A stretch of DNA of 60,452 bases, from contig JACAFF010000022.1 in assembly GCA_013388455.1 (NCBI GenBank), forward strand, positions 105,866-166,317, read 5' to 3'. Numbering within the stretch: position 1 is the first letter of the stretch; each line of letters opens with the position of its first letter. Shown in pieces: positions 53,515-60,452 of this stretch. The DNA comes from Nitrospirota bacterium (GTDB lineage Bacteria; Nitrospirota; Thermodesulfovibrionia; Thermodesulfovibrionales; SM23-35). The notes beneath the pieces were generated by a model. That model was given only the letters and a program-made list of their open reading frames with translations, did not search any database and was not told the origin of the DNA. A program made the translations under genes and the position numbers.

Positions 53515-54114
53515 ATGAAAGAGCTTACTGATAAGCAGAAACGCATACTTGAGTTCCTGAAAGAATACACGAAGACCCACGGTTACCCGCCGACTGTAAG
53601 GGAGATCGGTGCTCACTTTAAAATCCTGTGGGCTGCTGCAAGAAAACATCTTCAGGCAATTGAAAGAAAAGGCTTTTTAAAATTAAACCCTTTAAAATCA
53701 AGGGGCATAGAGATTCTTAGTTTTAAACCATCGAGTGGATTAATGCTCCCCGTTGCAGGAAATATAAGGGCCGGCAAACCAATCCTCGCACAGGAGGATA
53801 TTGATACGCATATACTGATTGATAAATCCTTGTTTCCCCATCAGGATGCTTTCGTCCTGCGAGTAACAGGTAATAGTATGATTGAGGCCGGCATATTCGA
53901 TGGAGATTATGTTATCGTGAGTCCCCAGAAGACGATCGAAAACAGTGAGATTGGAGTTGTGTTGATAGAGGATGAAGCAACTGTGAAAAGGATATATAAA
54001 GAGAAAATGAAAATAATTCTCAAGCCTGAAAACAAAACCATGAAATCGGTAACTCATAATGCTGATGAAATAACAATTATAGGCAAGGTTGTGGGAGTAA
54101 TCAGAAAACTGTAA
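53515..54114 (+). CDS. lexA: LexA-type SOS repressor with divergent DNA-recognition helix
   Basis: Transcriptional repressor that cleaves itself when RecA is activated. In 199 residues the winged helix domain (about 1-70) opens MKELTDKQKRILEFLKEYTKTHGYPPTVREIG as in LexA. The recognition helix region KILWAAARKHLQAIERKGF lacks the usual SSPSAVHxHL pattern. The cleavage site is Ala-Gly in NIRAGKPIL (about 86-94), the catalytic Ser is in GNSM (about 123-126), and the Lys is in EATVKRIYK. It heads a small SOS group with the 79-residue gene and dinB. Confidence 0.9.
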   Translation: MKELTDKQKRILEFLKEYTKTHGYPPTVREIGAHFKILWAAARKHLQAIERKGFLKLNPLKSRGIEILSFKPSSGLMLPVAGNIRAGKPILAQEDIDTHILIDKSLFPHQDAFVLRVTGNSMIEAGIFDGDYVIVSPQKTIENSEIGVVLIEDEATVKRIYKEKMKIILKPENKTMKSVTHNADEITIIGKVVGVIRKL

Positions 54115-54133
54115 GAAAAACGACTTATCAAAA

Positions 54134-54213
54134 TACCCCTAACCCTTCCCTCTCTCCCACAAGTGGAGATGGGAAATATTCCCTCCCATGAGGGTAGGGG
54201 ATTAAAGGGAGAG
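54134..54213. repeat. C/G-rich palindromic repeat after lexA
   Basis: CCCCTAACCCT near 54136 pairs with GAGGGTAGGGG near 54190-54200, and TCTCCCAC/GTGGAGA pair inside. It has the look of the common CCCTCTCCC-type interspersed palindrome. It may serve as a terminator between lexA and the next gene. Confidence 0.5.
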
Positions 54214-54239
54214 TATAACGTCGTCTTTATTTATTCTTA

Positions 54240-54479
54240 ATGGACATCGGAGAAGCCATAAGCGTTATTGCATCATTCGGCCTGCCGTATAAAATCCGGC
54301 CGCTGAAATTCAAATGGAACAGGAGACTCTTTGAAGTAAAAGAGATTACCTATACATGGGAAACCAGAGAAGGACAGACAAGGTCTTATCACTTCTCTGT
54401 ATCAGATGGAAAAACATTGTATGAATTGAGTTTCGATACCACATCACTTCTCTGGAGGCTTGAGAAGCTTGAGGCATAA
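54240..54479 (+). CDS. Small DUF6504-like protein of SOS gene groups
   Basis: The 79-residue product, with PYKIRPLKFKWNRRLFEVKEI, TRSYHFSVSDGKTLYELSFDT and LLWRLEKLE, resembles the short beta-rich domain (DUF6504) found at the end of ImuB-type Y-family polymerases and as a free gene beside lexA and dinB. Function is unknown. It lies 125 bases after lexA on the same strand. The ATG at 54240 has no clear ribosome-binding site. Confidence 0.6.
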   Translation: MDIGEAISVIASFGLPYKIRPLKFKWNRRLFEVKEITYTWETREGQTRSYHFSVSDGKTLYELSFDTTSLLWRLEKLEA

Positions 54480-54540
54480 GCGTTGACAGTGATAAAGGGG
54501 ATTGATAGAATACGTTCAACACAGGCGGAACTAATGGGGT

Positions 54541-54838
54541 AAATATTAGTAAAGACATATCAGACAGGACAATAGTTTCCTTCAAATATAATCCTCATCT
54601 TGTCGCAAAGGTCAGAACTATCGAAAGCAGAAAATGGTATATGGAATGATGCGCAAGAGGAAGTTTTTGTATGAGATTAAGAGACCGAGAAAGGATAAGA
54701 AACTGCCTGTCGTTCTGAGCAAAAAAGATGTTGCTAAAATCCTATCATCTGTTGATAATATCAAACACCTGTAAAACTCAAGGCCGAAGATATAGATAGC
54801 AAAAGAATGCTGATTCATATCAAAGGGGCTGAGAAATG
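54541..54838 (+). pseudogene. Decayed tyrosine recombinase (phage/integron-type integrase) fragment
   Basis: Three consecutive pieces in shifted frames read as one integrase. The first (to 54649) gives TIVSFKYNPHLVAKVRTIES and RKWYME. The second (54650-54775) gives KRPRKDKKLPVVLSKKDVAK and ILSSVDNIKH. The third (to 54838) gives LKAEDIDSKRMLIHIKGAEK. These match the N-terminal and early catalytic parts of XerC/D-like recombinases. Frameshifts, stops and a deletion between pieces two and three remove the first catalytic Arg, and the C-terminal catalytic part is gone. It is a dead remnant. Confidence 0.75.
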
Positions 54839-54901
54839 AGATTTATTGGCAAAGGAATTGATTTTCTGGCAATTCTGCCAGAGCTAAAATATCCGCACCA
54901 G

Positions 54902-54993
54902 GTGCTGATACATTGCCAAATTAGAATTATATCAGCACTTAATACTGATGTGAACAAAATGAGCAAAAGTTGCTAACGCTCCATTTTGCTCAT
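54902..54993. repeat. Two successive hairpins upstream of the hypothetical gene pair
   Basis: GTGCTGATA (54902-54910) pairs with TATCAGCAC (54930-54938), and ATGAGCAAAA (54959-54968) pairs exactly with TTTTGCTCAT (54984-54993). AAAATGAGCAAAA also occurs at 17214-17226 at the end of the element A core. The stretch lies between the integrase remnant and the gene at 55013 and may be part of the same accessory insertion. Confidence 0.5.
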
Positions 54994-55012
54994 CGGTACG
55001 GCGGGTAAGCAA

Positions 55013-55915
55013 ATGCCAGATTTTCGTGAAATCGTCTTTTCTCTTGGAATTGATCAGGAGACAGCATCAAAGATTACCTCATTGTTGGAGGAGGCGAATG
55101 GTGTAAAACCAGACCTTTCAGACATCCCCCAAATAGCTACTTTATTCAGTGAGAAATTTGGAATAAACCACGACGAGTCACTAAGACTTGCATCTTCTAC
55201 ACTACTGGAAGATGGAAAGGCTGAAGTTTATCGCAAGATGAAACCAAAACTTAAAGAAGCTGCTATATTGCTTGCAAGAGCAAAACCATCGTTGAATATA
55301 TTTACTGCCTTCAGACAGATTTACCAAACATTATTGAAAGCGAAAGAAGGTGATAGAGAATTCAGACTTGAATATTATATTAAAAAGGCTATGGAGTATC
55401 CGAGGGACATAGATCTTGAGATTTTTGAACCGGACAAGTATAAGGGAACTGAGAATTATTTTACCTGCTCGTTTGTGCCATGGTATTTAGAAGAACCTTT
55501 GAGACATTTTACACATGTTCTTAGTTTTGCGGACACGAACGCATTATCTGCGTTAACCAAGGCACAAAATAGTGGTGGAAGGCTCTATAGCCTTCTGCTG
55601 CAAAAACTGGTAGTTTCAGATAAACCCTGGCCAGAAGAGGAACCTTCGCCAGTGGAGTCATGCGTACTCCGTCCTGGCAATTGCGTAATTATCGTCCCTT
55701 GTGTTGATGTTCAAGGAAAAGTCCCTGCCGTAGAACCAACTCTTCTGGTTTTCATCCACAGTGTATACGATACTTTTGAGATGGCATCTTGGTCGATTGA
55801 GAAAATCGTTCCTTATCGGGCCATGTTGGCAAAGATTTTTGCTGTTATTTGGGGAGATGGAGGAGGAGAGGCAAAAGGAGTAAAAATGGTTGGAGGCAAG
55901 TTTGAGTATTTATGA
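55013..55915 (+). CDS. Hypothetical protein, accessory region
   Basis: I do not recognise the family. From the ATG at 55013 the product has 300 residues; a TTG at 54986 would add nine. It is soluble with no signal peptide or membrane segment. The N-terminal half is helical and charged (FREIVFSLGIDQETASKITS), the middle has YYIKKAMEYPRDIDLEIFEP and CSFVPWYLEEPLRHFTHVLSFA, and the C-terminal third is hydrophobic beta (GNCVIIVPCVDVQGKVPAVEPT). It overlaps the next gene, so the two form a unit. It sits between an integrase remnant and a broken exporter gene, suggesting horizontal acquisition. Confidence 0.65.
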   Translation: MPDFREIVFSLGIDQETASKITSLLEEANGVKPDLSDIPQIATLFSEKFGINHDESLRLASSTLLEDGKAEVYRKMKPKLKEAAILLARAKPSLNIFTAFRQIYQTLLKAKEGDREFRLEYYIKKAMEYPRDIDLEIFEPDKYKGTENYFTCSFVPWYLEEPLRHFTHVLSFADTNALSALTKAQNSGGRLYSLLLQKLVVSDKPWPEEEPSPVESCVLRPGNCVIIVPCVDVQGKVPAVEPTLLVFIHSVYDTFEMASWSIEKIVPYRAMLAKIFAVIWGDGGGEAKGVKMVGGKFEYL

Positions 55916-56477
55916 TGTTTTTCAAAAAAACCTGTTATTGCATAATATAAAAAACAAAAGACAGGAGCCGACAATTTCTCTTAAAAAAGACGTCTGTCCT
56001 GGATGCGGTGGTATAGCGGGCGAGAAAACAGTCCGTATTGAGATATGGAAGTTCTGGTGGCTGAGATTTATTTTGAGGGATGAACCTGGGAATTGGTGGA
56101 GATGTGATCAAGTAATACTGTCCCCTTCCTACTGCGAAAATTGCGCCTCAAGTCTTGGTAAAAAGCAAACCTTTGCTTCTGTATTAGCTATACTTCCTTT
56201 TCTCATCGTTCTCGGCATTGCCCCACCTCTACAGAAAAATTTTTTCCCCTTTTTCTTTTTATTCGCTTATAGCTTTTACCTTGCGTTGTGGGGTAATTAT
56301 ACATGGGCGGATCGTCTTCTTTATGGTTGGGAACTCAATATACAACTTAAAGAATGGATCCCTGATACAAAAGGAAAGGTTGTTTTTCCTGTGCCAGCTT
56401 CACAATGCATTTTTCGTATTACGTTATTCTTCTTGGGAGGTTTCTTGATGTTGGTAGTGAAGGAAATAATTTCATAA
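55902..56477 (+). CDS. Hypothetical zinc-ribbon membrane protein, accessory region
   Basis: I do not recognise the family. The TTG at 55902 is chosen because GGAGG lies five bases upstream; it overlaps the end of the previous gene. In 191 residues a possible zinc site is formed by CPGCGG (about 32-37) and CENC (about 78-81). Three hydrophobic segments follow (about 93-108, 113-130 and 170-188). A zinc-ribbon followed by membrane helices is common in poorly characterised accessory proteins. It is translationally coupled to the gene before it. Confidence 0.6.
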   Translation: MSIYDVFQKNLLLHNIKNKRQEPTISLKKDVCPGCGGIAGEKTVRIEIWKFWWLRFILRDEPGNWWRCDQVILSPSYCENCASSLGKKQTFASVLAILPFLIVLGIAPPLQKNFFPFFFLFAYSFYLALWGNYTWADRLLYGWELNIQLKEWIPDTKGKVVFPVPASQCIFRITLFFLGGFLMLVVKEIIS

Positions 56478-56510
56478 TATACTATTCCAAAATTCAAAAT
56501 ATAATGGTAG

Positions 56511-56893
56511 ATGATTACACCTTTACAAGAGCAGATAACATTATTCGCAGTTTCATTTCTCGCAGCGACAATTTCGGGAGCAGCAGGATTTGGCGGAGCA
56601 TTAGTTTTGCTCCCCGTTTTGACAGAAATGGTTGGAATAAAAGCAGCCGTTCCAATCTTGACTATTGGACAGATTTTCGGAAATGCTTCACGAGTTTGGT
56701 TCGGCAGACTGACAGGTTTTTATCAGGAATTGCAGGAAGTGGAGGTCCGCTTGGAGCAGCCTTTTTTCTTGGACTTAATTTGACTGCGACAGCATATATT
56801 GCAAGCGAAGCATTTACCGCTTTGACAATGCACCTGATTAAAACAAACGTTTACAAGAAATATCCGCTTATCGGACAGACTGAACTTTATTAA
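56511..56893 (+). pseudogene. Broken TauE/SafE-family (sulfite exporter-like) permease
   Basis: The first frame (from ATG 56511) gives ISGAAGFGGALVLLPVLTEM and VGIKAAVPILTIGQIFGNAS, the N-terminal half-repeat of TauE permeases. After about residue 65 homology continues in a different frame as IAGSGGPLGAAFFLGLNLTA followed by ASEAFTALTMHLIKTNVYKK, the start of the second half-repeat, and then stops at 56893. The part between the half-repeats and the C-terminal helices are missing. An internal deletion with frameshift and a lost 3' end make this non-functional. Confidence 0.75.
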
Positions 56894-57196
56894 AGAGATG
56901 GTTTTAAAAAAATAAATATTAGCAGTATAATTAATAAAATCCGCCAAGAACTGAAAAAAAACAGTAAAGAAAAGACCGAAAAAACCGGACAAAATTTTTT
57001 TTTTGAGATTAAAGAAAAAGTTGAATCGCTCATAAATAAAACAGGATTCAAAAATGTTGAAAGCAAGGTTCAAATAGGGTTTTACATCGATTATCCTCAA
57101 CTGGATAAATTCACTTTACTCAAAAGATTTTTGAAATCTTTAATTGGGGAAAAACAGTTGGATGGGAATACAGGTGTCTCAAAATATGATAAATGA
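56894..57196 (+). pseudogene. Open frame of 100 codons without a start, probable gene remnant
   Basis: The frame directly after the TauE stop stays open to TGA at 57196. It reads as charged helix (IINKIRQELKKNSKEKTEK) followed by KVQIGFYIDYPQLDKFTLLK, with no ATG or GTG near its beginning. Codon content looks coding. I do not recognise it; it may be the C-terminal part of a gene whose start was lost in the same rearrangement that broke the permease. Confidence 0.35.
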
Positions 57197-57264
57197 AAGA
57201 ATATAAAAATCCGACGTGTTCCGGACAATCATATAGCGGCTCTTCTGGAGGAACATTTAAATTA

Positions 57265-58482
57265 ATGTCCAACATCATCCTATGCATAGATATGGATGCA
57301 TTTTTTGCATCCGTTGAGCAACAGACAAATCCAAAGCTAAGGGGGAAACCGATTGCTGTAGTCGGTTCCGGCGCACGGACTGTTATTACAACCCGTTCGT
57401 ATGAAGCAAGAAAATATGGGGTTAAAACAGGGATGAATATATACGAGGCAAAGAAAATATGCCCTCACCTTATCCTCGTTGCTGGCAATAACGAAAAATA
57501 CACATATACCTGTAGGGAGTTACAAAAAATTTATCTGCGGTTTACACCTGATGTTGAGATTTATTCAATTGACGAGGCTTTTCTCGATATAACAACAACA
57601 CACCATCTCTTTGGCGGGCCTGAAATTATCGGCTATACCATAAAAGATGAAATTCAAGACCGCTTCGGTATTACCTGCACGGTCGGGATTGCTCCAAATA
57701 TTCTCCTTGCAAAACTTGCCAGTGATATTGCAAAACCTGATGGACTGAGATGGATCAAACCTGAAGAAGTAAACTCTGTTCTTGAAACTCTACCGATAAA
57801 AGAACTCTGGGGGATAGGGTCAAGGCTTCAAGATAAGCTCGAATCTATAGGGATAAGAACCTGTGGTGAACTCGGCAGGGCACCAGCAAGTCTTCTGAGG
57901 AACAAGTTTGGTATCATGGGAGAACATCTCAGAGCAATGGGTATGGGTATCTGTAACAGACCTCTATATGTTAAGGAGAAGGATCCGAAATCTATTGGCC
58001 ATAGTATGACATTCCCGAAAGATCTATATCAAAGAAAAGATATAGACGCAGAAATTCTCAAAATGAGTGAGATGGTTGGTAGAAGGGCAAGGAAGTATGG
58101 ATTTATCGGTAAAAAAGTGTCTCTGACTGTGAGATACCCTGATTTTGAAACTTTTTCGAAACAGATGACACTTTATGATTATACAAACCATACTCATGAA
58201 ATTTATAAGAGTGCTATTTCTTTACTAAATACTTTTAAATTGAAAAACCGTGTACGACTGCTCGGCGTATCTCTATCGAGCCTCATCAGGGACAATAATC
58301 AGATGACCCTTTTTGAAGACAGGAAAAAAGAAAAGGCACTTCTTAAGGCAATGGATACTGTTAATGACAAATTTGGTGATTTCAAGCTTATATGGGCATC
58401 GTATCTAAAAAAGATGGAACCACCCCGCGTAATACCCCCTGCATGGAGACCATCAGGCATAAAAAATATTCAGATCAAATAA
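57265..58482 (+). CDS. dinB: DNA polymerase IV (Y-family translesion polymerase)
   Basis: Error-prone lesion-bypass polymerase. The ATG at 57265 gives MSNIILCIDMDAFFASVEQ, the family opening; an ATG 24 codons upstream adds non-conserved residues. In 405 residues the catalytic acids are in CIDMDAFFA and YSIDEAFLDIT. The thumb has GIAPNILLAKLASDIAKPDG and ELWGIGSRLQDKLESIG, followed by the little-finger domain (about 240-355). The C-terminus reads NQMTLFEDRKKEKALLKAMD, related to clamp-binding motifs. GGAGGA lies 12 bases upstream. It belongs with lexA functionally, though the decayed patch lies between them. Confidence 0.95.
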   Translation: MSNIILCIDMDAFFASVEQQTNPKLRGKPIAVVGSGARTVITTRSYEARKYGVKTGMNIYEAKKICPHLILVAGNNEKYTYTCRELQKIYLRFTPDVEIYSIDEAFLDITTTHHLFGGPEIIGYTIKDEIQDRFGITCTVGIAPNILLAKLASDIAKPDGLRWIKPEEVNSVLETLPIKELWGIGSRLQDKLESIGIRTCGELGRAPASLLRNKFGIMGEHLRAMGMGICNRPLYVKEKDPKSIGHSMTFPKDLYQRKDIDAEILKMSEMVGRRARKYGFIGKKVSLTVRYPDFETFSKQMTLYDYTNHTHEIYKSAISLLNTFKLKNRVRLLGVSLSSLIRDNNQMTLFEDRKKEKALLKAMDTVNDKFGDFKLIWASYLKKMEPPRVIPPAWRPSGIKNIQIK

Positions 58483-58562
58483 TAAAATTTAATTTATTTG
58501 TATCTTATTTGAAAAATTGATAAAATCATAATGATTTAATAGGTAAGGAGCCAATTGATTAG

Positions 58563-59891
58563 ATGTTGAAAATCTTGTGCGCTCTTAAAAAACCTCAAAA
58601 AGAAGTTATTTCATTACTTGAAGATCATGCTGTGGATATAATTTCCGAATATGAATCAATCGAGGAAATCATTGTAAGAAAAAACTATGACATTATATTA
58701 CTTCAAGATGATATTGATATCCTCTCGCATATTAAAAATATTGATCCAAGAATCGAAATAATATTCTTCGGAGATAACGATCTGGATGCTATTGATGCAA
58801 TTAAAAAGGGAGCATCTGCTTTTTTCTCTCTTTCCTCTGATAAATTAGAAAGGCTTAAGACAACTATAGATAGCATTTCAAACTTCATTGAGATGAATAG
58901 GGATACTGCTGAGTTAGAAAAAATACTCAGAACTCGATATACATTTGCAGGAGTGGTGGGTAAAAATCCAAGGATGCTTGACATATTTGCTCTTATGAGA
59001 TGTATAGCACCATATTTTAAGGTTGTTACAATAATAGGTGAAACAGGGACAGGTAAAGAGGTTATAGCTAAAGCCCTTCATTCCCTGAGTCCAGCTTCAA
59101 AAAACCAATTTATCATTTGTGACTGTGGAGCAATAGCAGACAATCTTATAGAATCAGAACTCTTTGGCCATAGGAAAGGTTCTTTTACTGGCGCGATAAA
59201 AGATAAAATTGGTTTATTTGAAGCTGCTGGTGAAGGAACTATTTTTCTGGATGAGATAGGAGATCTTCCATTATCTTCGCAGGCAAGTCTACTAAGAGTG
59301 TTACAAAGCAACGAGTTCAGAAAAATTGGAGATAATCAATTGTTGAAAGCAAAATGTAAAGTTATAGCTGCAACAAACAAAAATCTGCAAGAAGAGTGCA
59401 AAAAGGGGAATTTTAGAGAGGACCTATATTATAGACTTACTCCTCTTAGTATTAATGTCCCTCCTCTTCGTGAAAGAAAAGATGACATCCCACTCCTATA
59501 TAAATTTTTCCTCGAAAAATTTAGCAGCAGAACGGGGAAAAAAGTTCATGGCTTATCGAGACCTGCACAAAATATTTTAATGTCCTATGATTGGCCTGGT
59601 AACGTGAGAGAGCTCGAAAATACCATTGAACAGGCAGCAATCTTAACTACTGAAACATTCATCAGGCTGGATGATCTCCCAGCACATTTAAAAACATTTG
59701 GTTATAAAAAAGAGCAAAAAACCAGAGTATCCTCAATCGATGATGTTATAAAAAGACATATTGAAGAAACTCTTGTTAAATGTGAGGGTAACCGAACCAA
59801 GGCTGCCAAACTTCTGCAAATAAGCAGGAGAGCTCTTATAAGAAAAATAGAGAAATACTCTGTTTCTCTTGATATTCATAAATATCACTAA
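58563..59891 (+). CDS. Sigma-54-dependent transcriptional activator with degenerate receiver domain
   Basis: NtrC-family enhancer-binding protein, 442 residues. A receiver-like domain (about 1-118) is followed by the AAA+ domain with Walker A GETGTGKE, the sigma-54 loop GSFTGA (consensus GAFTGA), Walker [13 protein letters not shown] and the Arg finger region REDLYYRL. A Fis-type helix-turn-helix ends the protein ([20 protein letters not shown]). In the receiver the phosphate acceptor position appears to be Gln (DIILLQDD) and the acidic pair after the first strand is absent (KILCALKK). It may therefore not be phosphorylated. It is upstream of a cytochrome gene with a sigma-54-like promoter. 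Confidence 0.93.
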   Translation: MLKILCALKKPQKEVISLLEDHAVDIISEYESIEEIIVRKNYDIILLQDDIDILSHIKNIDPRIEIIFFGDNDLDAIDAIKKGASAFFSLSSDKLERLKTTIDSISNFIEMNRDTAELEKILRTRYTFAGVVGKNPRMLDIFALMRCIAPYFKVVTIIGETGTGKEVIAKALHSLSPASKNQFIICDCGAIADNLIESELFGHRKGSFTGAIKDKIGLFEAAGEGTIFLDEIGDLPLSSQASLLRVLQSNEFRKIGDNQLLKAKCKVIAATNKNLQEECKKGNFREDLYYRLTPLSINVPPLRERKDDIPLLYKFFLEKFSSRTGKKVHGLSRPAQNILMSYDWPGNVRELENTIEQAAILTTETFIRLDDLPAHLKTFGYKKEQKTRVSSIDDVIKRHIEETLVKCEGNRTKAAKLLQISRRALIRKIEKYSVSLDIHKYH

Positions 59892-59903
59892 AGCACACCA
59901 ATA

Positions 59904-60033
59904 CCAAAAACGCACATATTTCTAAATACCTGAAAAATCCTGTCTTAATCTACAATTTTCACAAAAAAATCAGTCACTTACCTTTTTATTTACTTATTTT
60001 ATTCTGTCATCTAAATATGTCAAAACCGCACAT
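59904..60033. repeat. Two direct repeats, candidate activator-binding sites
   Basis: CCAAAAACGCACAT (59904-59917) and TCAAAACCGCACAT (60020-60033) match at 12 of 14 positions and lie about 115 bases apart. They stand about 100 and 215 bases before the predicted transcription start of the cytochrome gene, suitable positions for enhancer sites. Confidence 0.4.
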
Positions 60034-60104
60034 TAATTTTTATATCGTTAATTTCTGATTATTAATTTTTCTTATTTATCAATATGTTAGCTTTTCTTTC
60101 TAAA

Positions 60105-60120
60105 AGGCATATTTTTCGCT
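60105..60120 (+). promoter_or_regulatory. Candidate sigma-54 (-24/-12) promoter of the cytochrome gene
   Basis: AGGCATATTTTTCGCT has GG at 60106-60107 and GC at 60118-60119, separated by exactly 10 bases as sigma-54 requires, in a TGGCAC-N5-TTGCT-like context. Transcription would begin near 60131, ten bases before the ATG at 60141. The adjacent upstream gene encodes a sigma-54 activator. Confidence 0.45.
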
Positions 60121-60140
60121 TTTATCAATATAACGGAAAA

Positions 60141-60452
60141 ATGAATGAATATGTAAAAAATATTTTGATTAAAATCCTGATAATAATATTATTATTATCT
60201 TCGGGAATATCTGACATTCTTTGGGCATCTATTAAAGGCTCACCGCATGATATCAGACATGATATGAGAATAAATAAAGAGGAAGAAAGTTATGAGCCAT
60301 GTGCAATGTGCCACACACCACACTCTGGTTCAAGCGATTATCCGCTCTGGAACAGGATGGCACCTGGTGTAGTTTATGAGATGTATCAGAGTGCATCTTT
60401 TGACATGTATGAAGGCAATCAGCCTCAGGCACCATCTTCACTTTGCCTTGTA
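60141..60452 (+). CDS. Multiheme c-type cytochrome (partial, runs off the window)
   Basis: The 104 visible codons encode a signal peptide (hydrophobic core ILIIILLLSSG, probable cleavage after LWA) and then a heme-attachment motif CAMCHTPHSG at about 54-63. The last residues, SSLCLV, look like the first half of another CxxCH. His residues in SPHDIRHDM may be distal heme ligands. The CxxCHTPHxG pattern is typical of periplasmic multiheme cytochromes in anaerobic metal, sulfur or nitrogen respiration. An ATG at 60084 in the same frame is possible, but GGA just before 60141 favours the latter. Confidence 0.85.
   Translation, partial: MNEYVKNILIKILIIILLLSSGISDILWASIKGSPHDIRHDMRINKEEESYEPCAMCHTPHSGSSDYPLWNRMAPGVVYEMYQSASFDMYEGNQPQAPSSLCLV

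Noticed and set aside
54902-54993. Possible integron attC or attachment site next to the integrase remnant
   Set aside because: There are two clean hairpins, but I could not find the paired core sites expected of attC, and the remnant cannot be assigned to an integron integrase rather than a phage or XerC/D type.
60253-60441. Minus-strand 62-codon frame at the right edge
   Set aside because: It is antisense to the cytochrome gene, whose signal peptide and CxxCH motif are convincing.

Overview
The window is AT-rich, densely packed chromosomal DNA from a diderm (Gram-negative) bacterium. It carries the Lpt lipopolysaccharide-transport genes, a complete type II secretion system, type IV pilus alignment genes, sigma-54, lipoproteins and, at the right edge, a c-type cytochrome. 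Gene content and order (F-type ATPase with paired b and b' subunits and no atpB/atpE in the cluster, gsp genes including gspN, a single-chain aconitase) best suit an anaerobic Nitrospirota of the Thermodesulfovibrio type or a deltaproteobacterial relative. That assignment is inference from gene content only.

Layout. 1-4.8 kb, minus: ATP synthase operon atpF'-F-H-A-G-D, with atpD cut by the window edge. 5-6.8 kb, plus: bioF-bioD. 6.9-10 kb, minus: lysine operon lysA-dapF-dapA. 10.2-12.4 kb, plus: aconitase, tRNA-Lys, tRNA-Glu. 12.4-15.1 kb, minus: diguanylate cyclase and a DUF218 protein. 15.4-19.8 kb, plus: dCMP deaminase, sugar-nucleotide epimerase, rRNA pseudouridine synthase, aspS. aroC follows on minus and a small CPBP-type intramembrane protease on plus.

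22-45 kb, all minus: a large cell-surface and secretion region read as pilM-N-O-P-Q, two lipoproteins, a subtilisin-like protease, gspC-D-E-F-G-H-I-J-K-L-M-N, and a second subtilisin-like protease coupled to gspN by a 4-base overlap. 45-52 kb, minus: truB, tRNA-Arg, a DUF2155 lipoprotein, tRNA-Ser and the operon lptC-lptA-lptB-rpoN-hpf-rapZ. 52-60 kb, plus: a tRNA-binding protein, an ADP-ribosylglycohydrolase, an SOS group (lexA, small DUF6504-like gene, dinB) interrupted by a decayed accessory patch, a sigma-54 activator with a degenerate receiver, and a multiheme cytochrome cut by the right edge.

The most interesting candidate system is a secretion-anchoring module. Both subtilases have a lipobox at the N-terminus, the same propeptide-like domain, and a C-terminal Gly-Gly-Cys-Ser + transmembrane + Arg-rich tail resembling the MYXO/JDVT/Synerg-CTERM class of sorting signals. 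A CPBP-family glutamic intramembrane protease, the enzyme class that serves such tails, lies next door. The secretin GspD of the type II system ends in a domain that closely matches the subtilase propeptide. Together these suggest a dedicated route for exporting, chaperoning or inhibiting, and anchoring the proteases.

A second theme is repeat invasion. Several unrelated simple or palindromic repeats lie between genes and also inside genes in frame, adding extra peptides to DapF, AroC (three times), GspE, the epimerase, AtpF, GspI and GspJ, and apparently building the GspD signal peptide and the last residues of one subtilase. This recalls the Rickettsia palindromic elements.
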